Source: Janthinobacterium lividum (GTDB taxonomy: Bacteria; Pseudomonadota; Gammaproteobacteria; Burkholderiales; Burkholderiaceae_D). Taken from it: 64,000 nucleotides of DNA. Of this stretch, positions 18,114 to 26,405 are shown in pieces. The notes below the pieces were generated by a model, which worked only from the letters and a program-made list of their open reading frames with translations, searched no databases and was not told the DNA's origin. The DNA lies in contig NZ_CP139976.1 in assembly GCF_034424625.1 (NCBI RefSeq), forward strand, positions 3,596,001 through 3,660,000, read 5' to 3'. Made by a program: the position numbers and the translations under genes. Positions within the stretch are counted from its first letter, which is position 1. The number at the start of each line of letters is the position of its first letter.

Positions 18114-19064
18114 ATGAATCAGCTGCAACAATTGAAGCAATACAGCACCGTCGTCGCCGACACGGGCGACTTTTTGCAACTGGCGCGCTTCGCGCCGCAA
18201 GACGCCACCACCAATCCCTCGCTGATCTTGAAGGCCGTGCTGCAGCCCGATTACGCACCCTTGCTGGAAAGCACGGTCGCCGCGCATCAATCCGCTTCGC
18301 TGGACGATATCGTCGACCAGGTGCTGGTGCGCTTCGGCCTGGAAATTTTAAAGGTCGTGCCGGGCCGCGTATCGACGGAAGTTGATGCCCGTTTGAGCTT
18401 TGACCGCGACGCCACCGTCGCCCGCGGACGCCGCCTGATCGCCCTGTACGAGCAAGCCGGCATCAGCCGCGAGCGCGTGCTGATCAAGGTTGCCGCCACC
18501 TGGGAGGGCATCCAGGCGGCGCGCGAGCTGGAAAAGGACGGCATCTTTTGCAACCTGACCCTGCTATTCGCGTTTTGCCAGGCCGTCGCCTGCGCCGACG
18601 CGAAAGTGCGCCTGATTTCGCCGTTTGTGGGCCGCATCTACGACTGGCATAAAAAATCGCTGGGCGCGGCATGGGACGAAGCGGCGCGCAGCCTGTCCAA
18701 TGATCCAGGAGTACAGTCGGTCACGCGCATCTTCAATTACTACAAACAACATGGCATCGCCACGCAAGTGATGGGCGCCAGCTTCCGCAACGTGGGGCAG
18801 ATCACGGCCCTGTCCGGCTGCGACTTGCTGACCATCAGCCCGGATCTGCTGGCCAAGCTGGAAGCGACAGATGCGCCATTCGAGCGCGCCCTGGGCGGCG
18901 ACCTGGGCGCGGCACAACCTGCCTTCACGTATGACGAAGCCGCTTTCCGCTACGCCTTGAACGACGACGCGATGGCCACCGAAAAACTGGCCGAAGGCAT
19001 CCGCGGCTTTGCCGTCGATGCGGGCAAGCTGGACGCCATGATCGAGAAATTACGCAATCAATAA
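18114..19064 (+). CDS. tal: Transaldolase
   Basis: A pentose-phosphate-pathway enzyme of 316 residues moving a dihydroxyacetone unit between sugar phosphates. The family signature Asp-Ala-Thr-Thr-Asn-Pro-Ser-Leu is at residues 32-39 and the Schiff-base Lys is in [10 protein letters not shown]. Length is that of TalB-type enzymes. Linkage to xylB (2-bp gap) indicates that the operon feeds pentose into the non-oxidative pentose-phosphate pathway. Confidence 0.95.
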   Translation: MNQLQQLKQYSTVVADTGDFLQLARFAPQDATTNPSLILKAVLQPDYAPLLESTVAAHQSASLDDIVDQVLVRFGLEILKVVPGRVSTEVDARLSFDRDATVARGRRLIALYEQAGISRERVLIKVAATWEGIQAARELEKDGIFCNLTLLFAFCQAVACADAKVRLISPFVGRIYDWHKKSLGAAWDEAARSLSNDPGVQSVTRIFNYYKQHGIATQVMGASFRNVGQITALSGCDLLTISPDLLAKLEATDAPFERALGGDLGAAQPAFTYDEAAFRYALNDDAMATEKLAEGIRGFAVDAGKLDAMIEKLRNQ

Positions 19065-19128
19065 GTTTGCACCCAGTTTTTACCGTAGCACCGTTTGTTT
19101 TTTACAATAAAAACCCTTGGAGATCCTC

Positions 19129-20064
19129 ATGAAAAAAGTCATTACCGCCTCCCTGCTGCTGTCCGCCGCCTGCGGCGCTTTCGCTGCTGACAAACCGCTG
19201 AAATCGATCGGCGTGAGCGTGGGCGACCTGGCCAACCCGTTCTTCGTGGCGATTGGCCGCGGCGCGGAAGAAAGCGCGAAAAAGCTCGGCGGCCCTGGCG
19301 TGAAAGTCACCACGGTGTCCAGCAAGTATGACCTGAACACCCAGGTGGACCAGATCGAGAACTTCATCGCCAATAAAACCGACATCATCATCCTGAACGC
19401 CGTCGATTCCAAGGGCATCGCGCCAGCCATCAAGAAAGCGCGCAATGCGGGCGTGGTCGTGATCGCCGTCGACGTGGGCGCCGTGGGCGCCTCGGCCACC
19501 GTGATGTCCGATAACACCATGGCCGGCGACGTGTCGTGCGCCTACCTGGCCAAGCAGATCGGCGGCAAGGGCAATGTGGTGATCCTGAACGGCCCGCCCG
19601 TCACCTCCGTGATCGACCGCGTCAACGGTTGCAAGAAAACTCTGGCCGCGTTCAAGGATATCAAGATCCTGTCCGACAACCAGAACGCCGGCGGCAGCCG
19701 CGACGGCGGCATGACCGTGATGTCGAACCTGCTGACGGCCCATCCGAAGATCGACGGCGTGTTCGCCATCAACGACCCGACCGGCATCGGCGCCGAACTG
19801 GCGATCAAGCAATCGAAGCGCACGGACGTGAAACTGATCACGGCAGTCGACGGCGCGCCCGATGGCCAGAACGCCCTGAAAAACAAGGCCGGCCTGTTTG
19901 CCGCCACCTCGGCGCAAAACCCGTACCGCATGGCCACCGACGCCGTGCAGATGGGCTACGACATCATGAACGGTCGCACGCCGAAACAGACCATGGTGCT
20001 GTTGCCGACCCCGGCCATCACCAAGGAAAACGTCGCCACCTACACGGGCTGGGTAAAGAACTGA
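19129..20064 (+). CDS. Sugar ABC transporter substrate-binding protein
   Basis: A periplasmic binding protein of 311 residues of the RbsB type (Peripla_BP_4). The signal peptide is cleaved near Gly-Ala-Phe-Ala-Ala (about residue 21), and the mature protein starts Asp-Lys-Pro-Leu-Lys-Ser-Ile-Gly-Val. The ATG at 19129 follows TTGGAGA at the right distance. The conserved Asn-Pro-Phe-Phe, Asn-Ala-Val-Asp and Asn-Asp-Pro segments line the sugar pocket in this family. It works with the ATPase and permease downstream. A pentose, ketopentose or pentitol ligand is inferred from the operon. Confidence 0.9.
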   Translation: MKKVITASLLLSAACGAFAADKPLKSIGVSVGDLANPFFVAIGRGAEESAKKLGGPGVKVTTVSSKYDLNTQVDQIENFIANKTDIIILNAVDSKGIAPAIKKARNAGVVVIAVDVGAVGASATVMSDNTMAGDVSCAYLAKQIGGKGNVVILNGPPVTSVIDRVNGCKKTLAAFKDIKILSDNQNAGGSRDGGMTVMSNLLTAHPKIDGVFAINDPTGIGAELAIKQSKRTDVKLITAVDGAPDGQNALKNKAGLFAATSAQNPYRMATDAVQMGYDIMNGRTPKQTMVLLPTPAITKENVATYTGWVKN

Positions 20065-20141
20065 TCTGCCTGACCTGAACCACGTGGCGCCGCCAGCCAG
20101 TTGGCAGGCGGCGCCAGTTTCACCAGCAAGGAAGGACAGTC

Positions 20142-21641
20142 ATGAGCGACGATATTATTTTTGAAATGCGCGGCATCGAGAAGCGCTTTGGCGCCACGCG
20201 CGCGCTGCGCGGCGTGCACCTGACGGTGCGCAGCGGCGAAATCCATGCCGTGATGGGCGAGAACGGCGCCGGCAAGAGCACCCTGATGAAGATTTTATCC
20301 GGCGTGTACACGCCGGACGCGGGCGAGATCATCCTCGACGGCAAGCCGATTCGTATCCGCAACCCGGGCGAGGCGCGCGCGCTGGGCATCAACCTGATCT
20401 ACCAGGAATTGAGCGTAGCCAGGAACATGACGGTGGCGCAGAACGTCTTCATGGGCAGCGAACCGCAAGGACCGTTCTGGACCGTCAAGGGTGGAGAAAT
20501 GCGCGCGCGCACGAATGCCATCCTGGCCGACCTCGGTTCCCGCTTCGACGCGGACACCATGGTCTCGACCCTGTCGATCGCCGAGCAGCAGCAGGTGGAA
20601 ATCGCCCGCGCCCTCGTGCACGAAAGCCGCATCCTGATCATGGACGAGCCCACTGCCGCGCTGTCCGACCGGGAAACCGAACAATTGTTCCGCATCATCG
20701 AAGAACAGCGCGACAAGGGCCTGGCCGTGCTCTACATCAGCCACCGCATGGCCGAGGTGGAACGCCTGGCGCGCCGCATCACCGTGCTGCGCGACGGCGC
20801 CTATGTGGGCGAACTGGGCAAGGATGAGCTGGATCAAAAGAAAGTCGTGCAAATGATGGTGGGCCGCCCCGCCGACGACTTTTATGCGCACCAGCGGCGC
20901 ACCACGCGGGGCGCCGAGCGCCTGCGCGTGGAAAACGTGGGCGGCGGCAAGGTCAAACCCGCCTCGTTCGCGCTGCATGCGGGTGAAGTGACGGGACTTG
21001 CCGGCCTGGTCGGCGCAGGCCGCACGGAACTGGCGCGCCTGATCTTTGGCGCCGACAAGAAGCAATCGGGGCAAGTATGGCTCGACGGCCAGGAGGTGCA
21101 CATCCACCGGCCGCTGGCAGCCATCCGCCACGGCATCGGCTACCTGCCGGAAGACCGCAAGAGCCTGGGCCTGTTCATGCAATTGTCGGCCATGGAAAAC
21201 ATGTCGATGAACATTCTCTCCAAGCACTCCACGGCGGGCGTCGTCAACCGTGGCGCCCTGACCCAGCTGACGCGCGAGGCAATTGCCAACCTCAACGTGA
21301 AAGTGTCGGGACCGGAAGGCATCGTCGGCGGACTCTCCGGCGGCAACCAGCAAAAAGTCTTGCTGGCGCGCTGGCTGGCCATCGCGCCCAAGGTCCTCAT
21401 CCTCGACGAACCGACGCGGGGCGTGGACGTGGGCGCGAAGAGCGAAATCTACAAGATCATCCACCAGCTGGCCGATGCGGGCACGGCCGTGCTGTGCATT
21501 TCCAGCGAACTGGCCGAACTGGTCGGCATCTGCGACCGCGTGATGGTGATGTGCGAAGGACGCCTGACGGGCGAAGTGACGGGCGACGACATTACGCAGG
21601 AAAACATCCTTGCCTATGCCACGCAGCTGGAAGCGGCATAA
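20142..21641 (+). CDS. Sugar ABC transporter ATP-binding protein (RbsA/XylG type)
   Basis: A protein of 499 residues with two fused nucleotide-binding domains, as in RbsA, XylG and MglA. The first has Gly-Glu-Asn-Gly-Ala-Gly-Lys-Ser-Thr and Ile-Met-Asp-Glu-Pro-Thr-Ala-Ala-Leu. The second has a degenerate P-loop (Gly-Leu-Val-Gly-Ala-Gly-Arg-Thr-Glu), as usual, with Leu-Ser-Gly-Gly-Asn-Gln-Gln-Lys and Leu-Asp-Glu-Pro-Thr-Arg-Gly-Val-Asp-Val-Gly. A structured palindromic element lies directly after its stop, inside the operon, and may lower expression of the permease gene. Confidence 0.93.
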   Translation: MSDDIIFEMRGIEKRFGATRALRGVHLTVRSGEIHAVMGENGAGKSTLMKILSGVYTPDAGEIILDGKPIRIRNPGEARALGINLIYQELSVARNMTVAQNVFMGSEPQGPFWTVKGGEMRARTNAILADLGSRFDADTMVSTLSIAEQQQVEIARALVHESRILIMDEPTAALSDRETEQLFRIIEEQRDKGLAVLYISHRMAEVERLARRITVLRDGAYVGELGKDELDQKKVVQMMVGRPADDFYAHQRRTTRGAERLRVENVGGGKVKPASFALHAGEVTGLAGLVGAGRTELARLIFGADKKQSGQVWLDGQEVHIHRPLAAIRHGIGYLPEDRKSLGLFMQLSAMENMSMNILSKHSTAGVVNRGALTQLTREAIANLNVKVSGPEGIVGGLSGGNQQKVLLARWLAIAPKVLILDEPTRGVDVGAKSEIYKIIHQLADAGTAVLCISSELAELVGICDRVMVMCEGRLTGEVTGDDITQENILAYATQLEAA

Positions 21642-21646
21642 AAACA

Positions 21647-21758
21647 CCTGTCAAAACCTACTGCGCGTCGCGGGTTGCGGTTTCCGATGCTCACTGTGCA
21701 TCCGCACAGTTCCGCGTCTCAACCACAACCCACATCCGCTCGCTACGGTTTTGTCAGG
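21647..21758 (+). repeat. 3'-end structured element, copy 1
   Basis: This 112-bp imperfect palindrome starts six bases after the ABC ATPase stop. The outer stem is CCTG.CAAAACC / GGTTTTG.CAGG, the next GGTT / AACC plus GGGTT / AACCC, and the central hairpin ACTGTGC / GCACAGT has a four-base loop. The blocks CTACTGCGCGTCG and CGCTCGCTACGGTT are shared with the copies at 24.4 and 46.4 kb. It lies between two genes of one operon, so it is more likely a processing or stability element than a full terminator. Confidence 0.75.
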
Positions 21759-21801
21759 CGTTTTAAGAATACGTCTTAAATAATCATTCAGGAGATTCAA
21801 C

Positions 21802-22812
21802 ATGACAACGACTACCACCCGCGGCGCCGCGCGCGCCGGCGAACCCTTCAATGCCTCGAACCTGATGCGCCGCCTGGGCATGCTGCCCGTGCTGGTGGTG
21901 CTCTACCTGGCCATGTATGGCCTGACCGTGTACTTCTCGGCCGATGGCACGTCGACGTTCATGACCAGCAATAACACCATGAACATCTTCCGCCAGGTGT
22001 CGATCAATATCGTGCTGGCGTCGGGCATGACCTTCGTCATTCTGACGAGCGGCATCGATTTGTCCGTCGGCTCCGTGCTGGCCGTCTCGGCCGTGGCAGG
22101 CATGCTGATGTCGCTGTCAGCCCAGTTCGCCGGTTTCTCGATTCCCGCCTTCCTCATCGTCGGCCTGCTGCTGGGCGCGCTCAATGGCGTGCTGGTGGCC
22201 CTCGTCGGCCTGAACCCGTTCGTGGTGACTTTGGGCACCATGACGGCCCTGCGCGGCGCGGCCTACCTGTTCGCCGACGGCACCAGCGTGCTGAACACGG
22301 AAATCCCCAGCTTCGAATGGATGGGTAACGGCAGCTTCCTGGCCGTGCCCTGGCTGATCTGGCTGGCCGCGGCCGTCGTCGTGCTGACGTGGTTCATCCT
22401 GCGCAAGACCACCCTGGGCCTGCATATCTATGCTGTCGGCGGCAATATCCAGGCGGCACGCTTGACGGGCATCAAGGTCGGCCTCGTGCTGATGTTTGTC
22501 TACACGATCAGCGGCCTGTTCGCGGGTCTGGGCGGCGCCATGTCGGCCAGCCGTCTGTATGCGGCCAACGGCAACTGGGGCACGGGATATGAGCTGGACG
22601 CCATCGCGGCCGTCGTGCTGGGCGGCACCAGCCTGATGGGCGGCGTGGGCTCCGTCTGGGGCACCGTCATCGGCGCCCTGATCATCGGCGTGATGAACAA
22701 TGGCTTGACGATTCTGGGACTGTCGTCGTTCTGGCAGTATGTGGCGAAAGGTGTCGTGATCGTGCTGGCCGTGATTCTGGATAAATGGCGCCAGAGCCAC
22801 GCGCAGAACTGA
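21802..22812 (+). CDS. Sugar ABC transporter permease (RbsC/XylH type)
   Basis: An inner-membrane permease of 336 residues (BPD_transp_2) with eight to ten predicted membrane helices. It contains the family's Ser-Gly-Ile-Asp-Leu-Ser-Val-Gly-Ser segment and the C-terminal Ala-Ala-Val-Val-Leu-Gly-Gly-Thr-Ser-Leu-Met-Gly-Gly coupling motif. AGGAG is eight bases before the start. It completes the importer with the binding protein and ATPase; the 160-bp gap upstream is filled by the structured element. Confidence 0.92.
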   Translation: MTTTTTRGAARAGEPFNASNLMRRLGMLPVLVVLYLAMYGLTVYFSADGTSTFMTSNNTMNIFRQVSINIVLASGMTFVILTSGIDLSVGSVLAVSAVAGMLMSLSAQFAGFSIPAFLIVGLLLGALNGVLVALVGLNPFVVTLGTMTALRGAAYLFADGTSVLNTEIPSFEWMGNGSFLAVPWLIWLAAAVVVLTWFILRKTTLGLHIYAVGGNIQAARLTGIKVGLVLMFVYTISGLFAGLGGAMSASRLYAANGNWGTGYELDAIAAVVLGGTSLMGGVGSVWGTVIGALIIGVMNNGLTILGLSSFWQYVAKGVVIVLAVILDKWRQSHAQN

Positions 22813-22824
22813 TTGTGCTGGTGG

Positions 22825-22859
22825 TGTCGGGTTACGCGCTGCGCGCTAACCCGACCTAC
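22825..22859. repeat. Dispersed palindromic repeat, copy C unit 1
   Basis: TGTCGGGTTACGCGCTGCGCGCTAACCCGACCTAC, an imperfect palindrome of the GTAGGTCGG family, stands 13 bp after the permease stop. A second unit in the opposite orientation follows after ten bases. Confidence 0.85.
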
Positions 22860-22869
22860 CGTTGACGTC

Positions 22870-22904
22870 GTAGGTCGGATTAGCGCGCAGCGCGTAATCC
22901 GACA
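22870..22904. repeat. Dispersed palindromic repeat, copy C unit 2
   Basis: GTAGGTCGGATTAGCGCGCAGCGCGTAATCCGACA, the mirror image of unit 1, stands just before the end of the convergent acetyltransferase gene. The two units differ by matched changes (GGGTT/AACCC against GGATT/AATCC), so each keeps its own hairpin. Confidence 0.85.
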
Positions 22905-22909
22905 ACACC

Positions 22910-23335
22910 CTAGAACACCAGCCGCATCTCCACATGCGCAATCCCCGCCTCTTCAAATTGTTCCCCCTGCTGCACGAAACCGTGGTGCGCATAGAATGGC
23001 GCGGCCACGGTTTGCGCGTTCAGCACCACCGCTGCATCGCCACGTTCGCGGGCTTTGTCCATCAGCAAGGTCAAAATGGCGCCGCCCACGCCCGTGCCGC
23101 GGCCCGGCTGGCGCACGGCCATGCGGCCGATGTGGCCGTCTGGCAATAAACGTCCCGTGCCGATGGCGTTGCCGGCGTCGTCGTAGGCGACGGCGTGCAG
23201 GCAGACGGCATCCATGTCGTCGAGTTCGATCTCGGCCGGCACTTTCTGTTCATCGACAAAGACTTCGAAACGGATGGCGGTGGCGTCGGGGCCCAGGGTG
23301 GCCCAGTCGCCGAGGCGGATGGTGTGATTGGTCAT
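22910..23335 (-). CDS. GNAT-family N-acetyltransferase
   Basis: A 141-residue acetyltransferase. The acetyl-CoA loop is seen as Arg-Gln-Pro-Gly-Arg-Gly-Thr-Gly-Val-Gly-Gly (about residues 75-85), preceded by Ile-Gly-Arg-Met-Ala-Val and followed by the Ala-Pro-Phe-Tyr-Ala-His-His-Gly-Phe segment. It resembles the ElaA/YjdJ-like group. Substrate unknown. It is the gene downstream of the oxidoreductase on the same strand, with a hairpin between them. Confidence 0.88.
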   Translation of the reverse strand: MTNHTIRLGDWATLGPDATAIRFEVFVDEQKVPAEIELDDMDAVCLHAVAYDDAGNAIGTGRLLPDGHIGRMAVRQPGRGTGVGGAILTLLMDKARERGDAAVVLNAQTVAAPFYAHHGFVQQGEQFEEAGIAHVEMRLVF

Positions 23336-23354
23336 GGTGTAATGTAGAAAGAGA

Positions 23355-23379
23355 CAGGCCGTTATTGTCGCACGGCCTG
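23355..23379 (-). terminator. Candidate terminator after the oxidoreductase gene
   Basis: Arms CAGGCCGT / ACGGCCTG with a nine-base loop lie 16 bp after the oxidoreductase stop, followed on the minus strand by TCTCTTTC. The T content is modest. Confidence 0.5.
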
Positions 23380-23395
23380 CCTTTCCACAGAGAGA

Positions 23396-24391
23396 TCAGC
23401 TGAGCTTGACCAACTGCTTGCCGAAGTTGCGCCCTTTTAACAGGCCGATGAACGCTTCCGGCGCGCTGGCCAGGCCATCGGCCACGGATTCGCGGAATTT
23501 CAACTTGCCGGTCGCCACCAATGTACCCAGTTCCGCCAACCCTTGCGGCCAGAATTCCGGCTGTTCCGACACGATGAAGCCGCGCACGGTGAGGCGGTTG
23601 GTGAGGATCAGGCGCGCATTGTCGAGCGGCGTCGGCTCGCCGTTGTAGCCGGCGATCCAGCCGCACACGGCGATCCGGCCAAACGCGTTGGTGCGCGCCA
23701 GGGCCGCATCGAAGATGGCGCCGCCCACGTTTTCAAAGATGGCGTCGATGCCGTCCGGCGTGGCCGTCGCCAGGTCGGCCTCCAGCTTGCCCGCCTTGTA
23801 GTCGACGCAGGCATCGAAACCCAGTTCCTTGACGACATACGCGCACTTGTCGGCACCACCGGCGATGCCGACGACGCGGCAGCCTTTCAATTTCGCCAAC
23901 TGGCCCACGACGCTGCCCACGGCGCCGCTGGCGGCCGACACGACCACCGTTTCGCCCGCTTTCGGCGCCATGATCTGGTTCAAGCCATACCAGGCCGTCA
24001 TGCCGGGCATGCCGACGGAACCCAGGTAGGCCGAGGCAGGGATGTGCGTCGTGTCGACCTTGCGCAGCATCGTGCCGTCCGACACGGCCACTTCCGTCCA
24101 ACCCAACGTCCCCACCACCATGTCGCCCACGGCAAACTTCGGATGCTTCGATTCCAGCACCACGCCCACCGTGCCGCCGATCATGGTTTCATCAAGCGCC
24201 TGCGGCGCCGCATAGCTTTTATTGGCGCTCATGCGTCCGCGCATATAGGGGTCGAGCGACAGATACTGGTTACGCACCAGCAATTGACCATCCTGGATGG
24301 CGGGAATCTCGACAGTTTCCAGACGGAAGTTATCCGGCTGCACTTCAGCCGTGGGGCGCGAGGCGAGGACGATGCGTTGGTAGGTTGTCAT
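23396..24391 (-). CDS. NADP-dependent medium-chain oxidoreductase (CurA-like)
   Basis: A 331-residue MDR-superfamily enzyme of the CurA / prostaglandin-reductase / leukotriene-dehydrogenase group, which reduces C=C bonds conjugated to a carbonyl. Conserved Leu-Ser-Leu-Asp-Pro-Tyr-Met-Arg-Gly-Arg-Met (about residues 45-55) and the cofactor segment Ala-Ala-Ser-Gly-Ala-Val-Gly-Ser-Val-Val-Gly-Gln are present. GGAG precedes the ATG at 24391. The natural substrate is unknown. A structured element lies in the 180 bp upstream. Confidence 0.9.
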   Translation of the reverse strand: MTTYQRIVLASRPTAEVQPDNFRLETVEIPAIQDGQLLVRNQYLSLDPYMRGRMSANKSYAAPQALDETMIGGTVGVVLESKHPKFAVGDMVVGTLGWTEVAVSDGTMLRKVDTTHIPASAYLGSVGMPGMTAWYGLNQIMAPKAGETVVVSAASGAVGSVVGQLAKLKGCRVVGIAGGADKCAYVVKELGFDACVDYKAGKLEADLATATPDGIDAIFENVGGAIFDAALARTNAFGRIAVCGWIAGYNGEPTPLDNARLILTNRLTVRGFIVSEQPEFWPQGLAELGTLVATGKLKFRESVADGLASAPEAFIGLLKGRNFGKQLVKLS

Positions 24392-24435
24392 GAAGGCTCC
24401 TGTCAATAAAGTTGATGGCTAACATTGATATTCAC

Positions 24436-24569
24436 GACACCGAACAAAACCGTAGCGAGCGGAAGGGAGAGGTGGCCGAGAAGCGCAACCGTACCGAAGT
24501 ACGGGGCCGCCGAGGCGGTGAGCATCGCAGGCCACCTATACCGACGCGCAGTAGGTTTGGTTCGGTGTC
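24436..24569 (-). repeat. 3'-end structured element, copy 2
   Basis: A 134-bp element in the sense of the Dabb gene, starting two bases after its stop codon. The outer stem GACACCGAAC / GTTCGGTGTC differs wholly from copies 1 and 3 but pairs 15 of 16. An 8-bp stem AGGTGGCC / GGCCACCT replaces the equivalent stems of the other copies, and an inner hairpin CCGTAC-TTCG-GTACGG closes with a UUCG-type loop. The conserved blocks CTACTGCGCGTCG and CCGCTCGCTACGGTT are kept. Confidence 0.75.
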
Positions 24570-24570
24570 A

Positions 24571-24873
24571 CTACACTTCGTAATCCATGCACTGCCGCGC
24601 TTCCCGCACAGCCCCAAAAAACGGCTTGATTTTCACGTGCTCGGGATGGTTCTGGTAGGCGTCGAGCGCTTCGCGGCTGGCGAACTCGCTGTACAGGACG
24701 ATGTCGTAGGTGGCTTCCAGGCCCGGCTGGGCCACGGCTGCTTCGAATGCCAGGATGCCGGGCACCAGGTTGGAGCAGGAATCGAGCAGGGCTTTCAGTT
24801 TCAAGGCGTTCGTGGCGCGGTCGGCGCCTTCGGCGTGGTCTAACAGTTTCCAGAAAACGATGTGCTTGATCAT
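24571..24873 (-). CDS. Dabb-family (stress-responsive A/B barrel) protein
   Basis: A 100-residue protein of the dimeric alpha+beta barrel family. Typical features are Met-Ile-Lys-His-Ile-Val-Phe-Trp-Lys-Leu at the start, Tyr-Asp-Ile-Val-Leu-Tyr-Ser-Glu-Phe, and Tyr-Gln-Asn-His-Pro-Glu-His in the second half. Members range from plant stress proteins to small ring-forming or monooxygenase-like enzymes; the role here is unknown. The stop abuts a structured palindromic element. Confidence 0.85.
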   Translation of the reverse strand: MIKHIVFWKLLDHAEGADRATNALKLKALLDSCSNLVPGILAFEAAVAQPGLEATYDIVLYSEFASREALDAYQNHPEHVKIKPFFGAVREARQCMDYEV

Positions 24874-24956
24874 GGTGGCAGGCTGGTTGTTTATTAATGA
24901 AGCATTACTGTACCCGCTATCGGCGCGCCTTGCAGGAAACGGGCGCGCAATGCAAA

Positions 24957-24979
24957 CGGGCGGCCTGGTAAGCCGCCCG
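24957..24979 (-). terminator. Candidate terminator after the thiolase gene
   Basis: Arms CGGGCGGC / GCCGCCCG with a seven-base loop lie about 20 bp after the thiolase stop; a short TTT follows on the minus strand. Confidence 0.6.
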
Positions 24980-24999
24980 CAGACTGGATAACACCTGCC

Positions 25000-26178
25000 T
25001 TACAGCACTTCGAACAGGCCGGCCGCGCCCTGCCCGCCGCCGATGCACATGGTCACCACCACGTATTTGACGCCACGGCGCTTGCCTTCGATCAGGGCAT
25101 GGCCCGTCAGGCGGGCGCCCGACACGCCATACGGGTGGCCGACGGCAATCGCGCCGCCGTTGACGTTCAGGCGCTCCATGGGGATGCCCAGGGTGTCGGC
25201 GCAATACAGCACTTGCACGGCGAACGCTTCGTTGAGTTCCCACAGGCCGATGTCGGCGACAGTCAAGCCCGCCTTTTTCAGCAGTTTCGGGATGGCAAAC
25301 ACGGGGCCGATGCCCATTTCATCGGGTTCGCAGCCGGCCACGGCAAAACCGCGGAAGATGCCCAGCGGCTGCAGCCCTTTCGCTTCGGCCACTTTCGCAT
25401 TCATGACGATGGCCATCGCCGCGCCATCGGAAAACTGGCTGGCATTGCCGGCGCTGATGACGCCGCCCGGGATGGCCGGCCGGATCTTCGCCACGCCGTC
25501 GTAGGTCGTGTCGGCACGGATGCCTTCATCGGCGCAGATCGTCACTTCGCGCGACACCAGCATGCCGCTAGCCTTGTCGGCCACGCCCATGATGGTGGTC
25601 ATCGGCACGATTTCCGCATCGAACAGGCCGGCCGCCTGGGCCGCGGCGGCGCGCTGCTGGCTTTGCGCACCATACACATCCTGGCGTTCGCGCGAGATCT
25701 GGTAGCGCTTGGCCACGGTTTCGGCCGTCTGCAGCATGGGCCAGTACACTTCCGGCTTGTGCTGCTGCAGCCAGACGTCGCGGTACATATGCGTATTCAT
25801 TTCATTTTGCACGCAGGAAATCGATTCCACGCCGCCGGCCGCATAGATATCGCCTTCGCCGGCGATGATGCGCTGCGCCGCCAGGGCGATCGCCTGCAAG
25901 CCAGACGAGCAGAAACGGTTGACGGTCATGCCGGCCGTCGTGACGGGGCAGCCGCCGCGCAAGGCCACCTGGCGCGCGATGTTGCCGCCCGTGGCGCCTT
26001 CAGGGAAGGCGCAGCCGACCAGCACGTCTTCCACTTCCTCCGCCTCGATGCGCGCGCGCTCGACGGCGGCCGCCAGCACGTGGCCGCCCAGGGTGGCGCC
26101 ATGCGTCATGTTGAACGCGCCCTTCCAGGACTTGGCCAGGCCCGTGCGGGCGGTCGATACGATGACGGCTTCATTCAT
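25000..26178 (-). CDS. Acetyl-CoA C-acyltransferase (thiolase)
   Basis: A 392-residue thiolase that cleaves 3-ketoacyl-CoA in fatty-acid oxidation or condenses acetyl-CoA. The acylated Cys is in Asn-Arg-Phe-Cys-Ser-Ser-Gly-Leu-Gln; the C-terminal motifs [12 protein letters not shown] and Cys-Ile-Gly-Gly-Gly-Gln-Gly carry the catalytic His and Cys. GGAG precedes the ATG at 26178. A candidate operator shared with fadB and the acyl-CoA synthetase lies 65 bp upstream, favouring a FadA-like role. Confidence 0.92.
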   Translation of the reverse strand: MNEAVIVSTARTGLAKSWKGAFNMTHGATLGGHVLAAAVERARIEAEEVEDVLVGCAFPEGATGGNIARQVALRGGCPVTTAGMTVNRFCSSGLQAIALAAQRIIAGEGDIYAAGGVESISCVQNEMNTHMYRDVWLQQHKPEVYWPMLQTAETVAKRYQISRERQDVYGAQSQQRAAAAQAAGLFDAEIVPMTTIMGVADKASGMLVSREVTICADEGIRADTTYDGVAKIRPAIPGGVISAGNASQFSDGAAMAIVMNAKVAEAKGLQPLGIFRGFAVAGCEPDEMGIGPVFAIPKLLKKAGLTVADIGLWELNEAFAVQVLYCADTLGIPMERLNVNGGAIAVGHPYGVSGARLTGHALIEGKRRGVKYVVVTMCIGGGQGAAGLFEVL

Positions 26179-26242
26179 GCTGTGTCTCCTTTGGGGAATA
26201 TTATGGGGTGGGATATCTGCGGAATCAGAATAGCACATTTAA

Positions 26243-26254
26243 GTACGATCGTTC
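26243..26254. promoter_or_regulatory. Candidate fatty-acid regulon operator upstream of thiolase
   Basis: GTACGATCGTTC, with a perfect ACGATCGT core, lies 65-76 bp upstream of the thiolase ATG and between it and the divergent transporter. Related sites (ACGANCGT on one strand) lie before the FadB-type gene and the acyl-CoA synthetase. It resembles operators of TetR-type fatty-acid regulators. Confidence 0.5.
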
Positions 26255-26405
26255 GCAAAGTTCTGGCGCGCATCACTAGTAAGCTTGGTGTAAGTTTCAA
26301 GCAAGCATGACGTAAGGTTCGGAGAACACACTCGCCTCCAGCTGTTGCAAGAATGGTCAAAAAGACCGCGGCACCAGTTCACTATAAAACATAGGGAGAC
26401 AAAAC

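Noticed and set aside
22813..23403. Plus-strand frame starting Met-Cys-Trp-Trp-Cys-Arg-Val-Thr-Arg, with a similar one on the minus strand near 15357
   Set aside because: The shared peptide start is encoded by the palindromic repeat; the remainder is antisense to a GNAT gene or out of frame.
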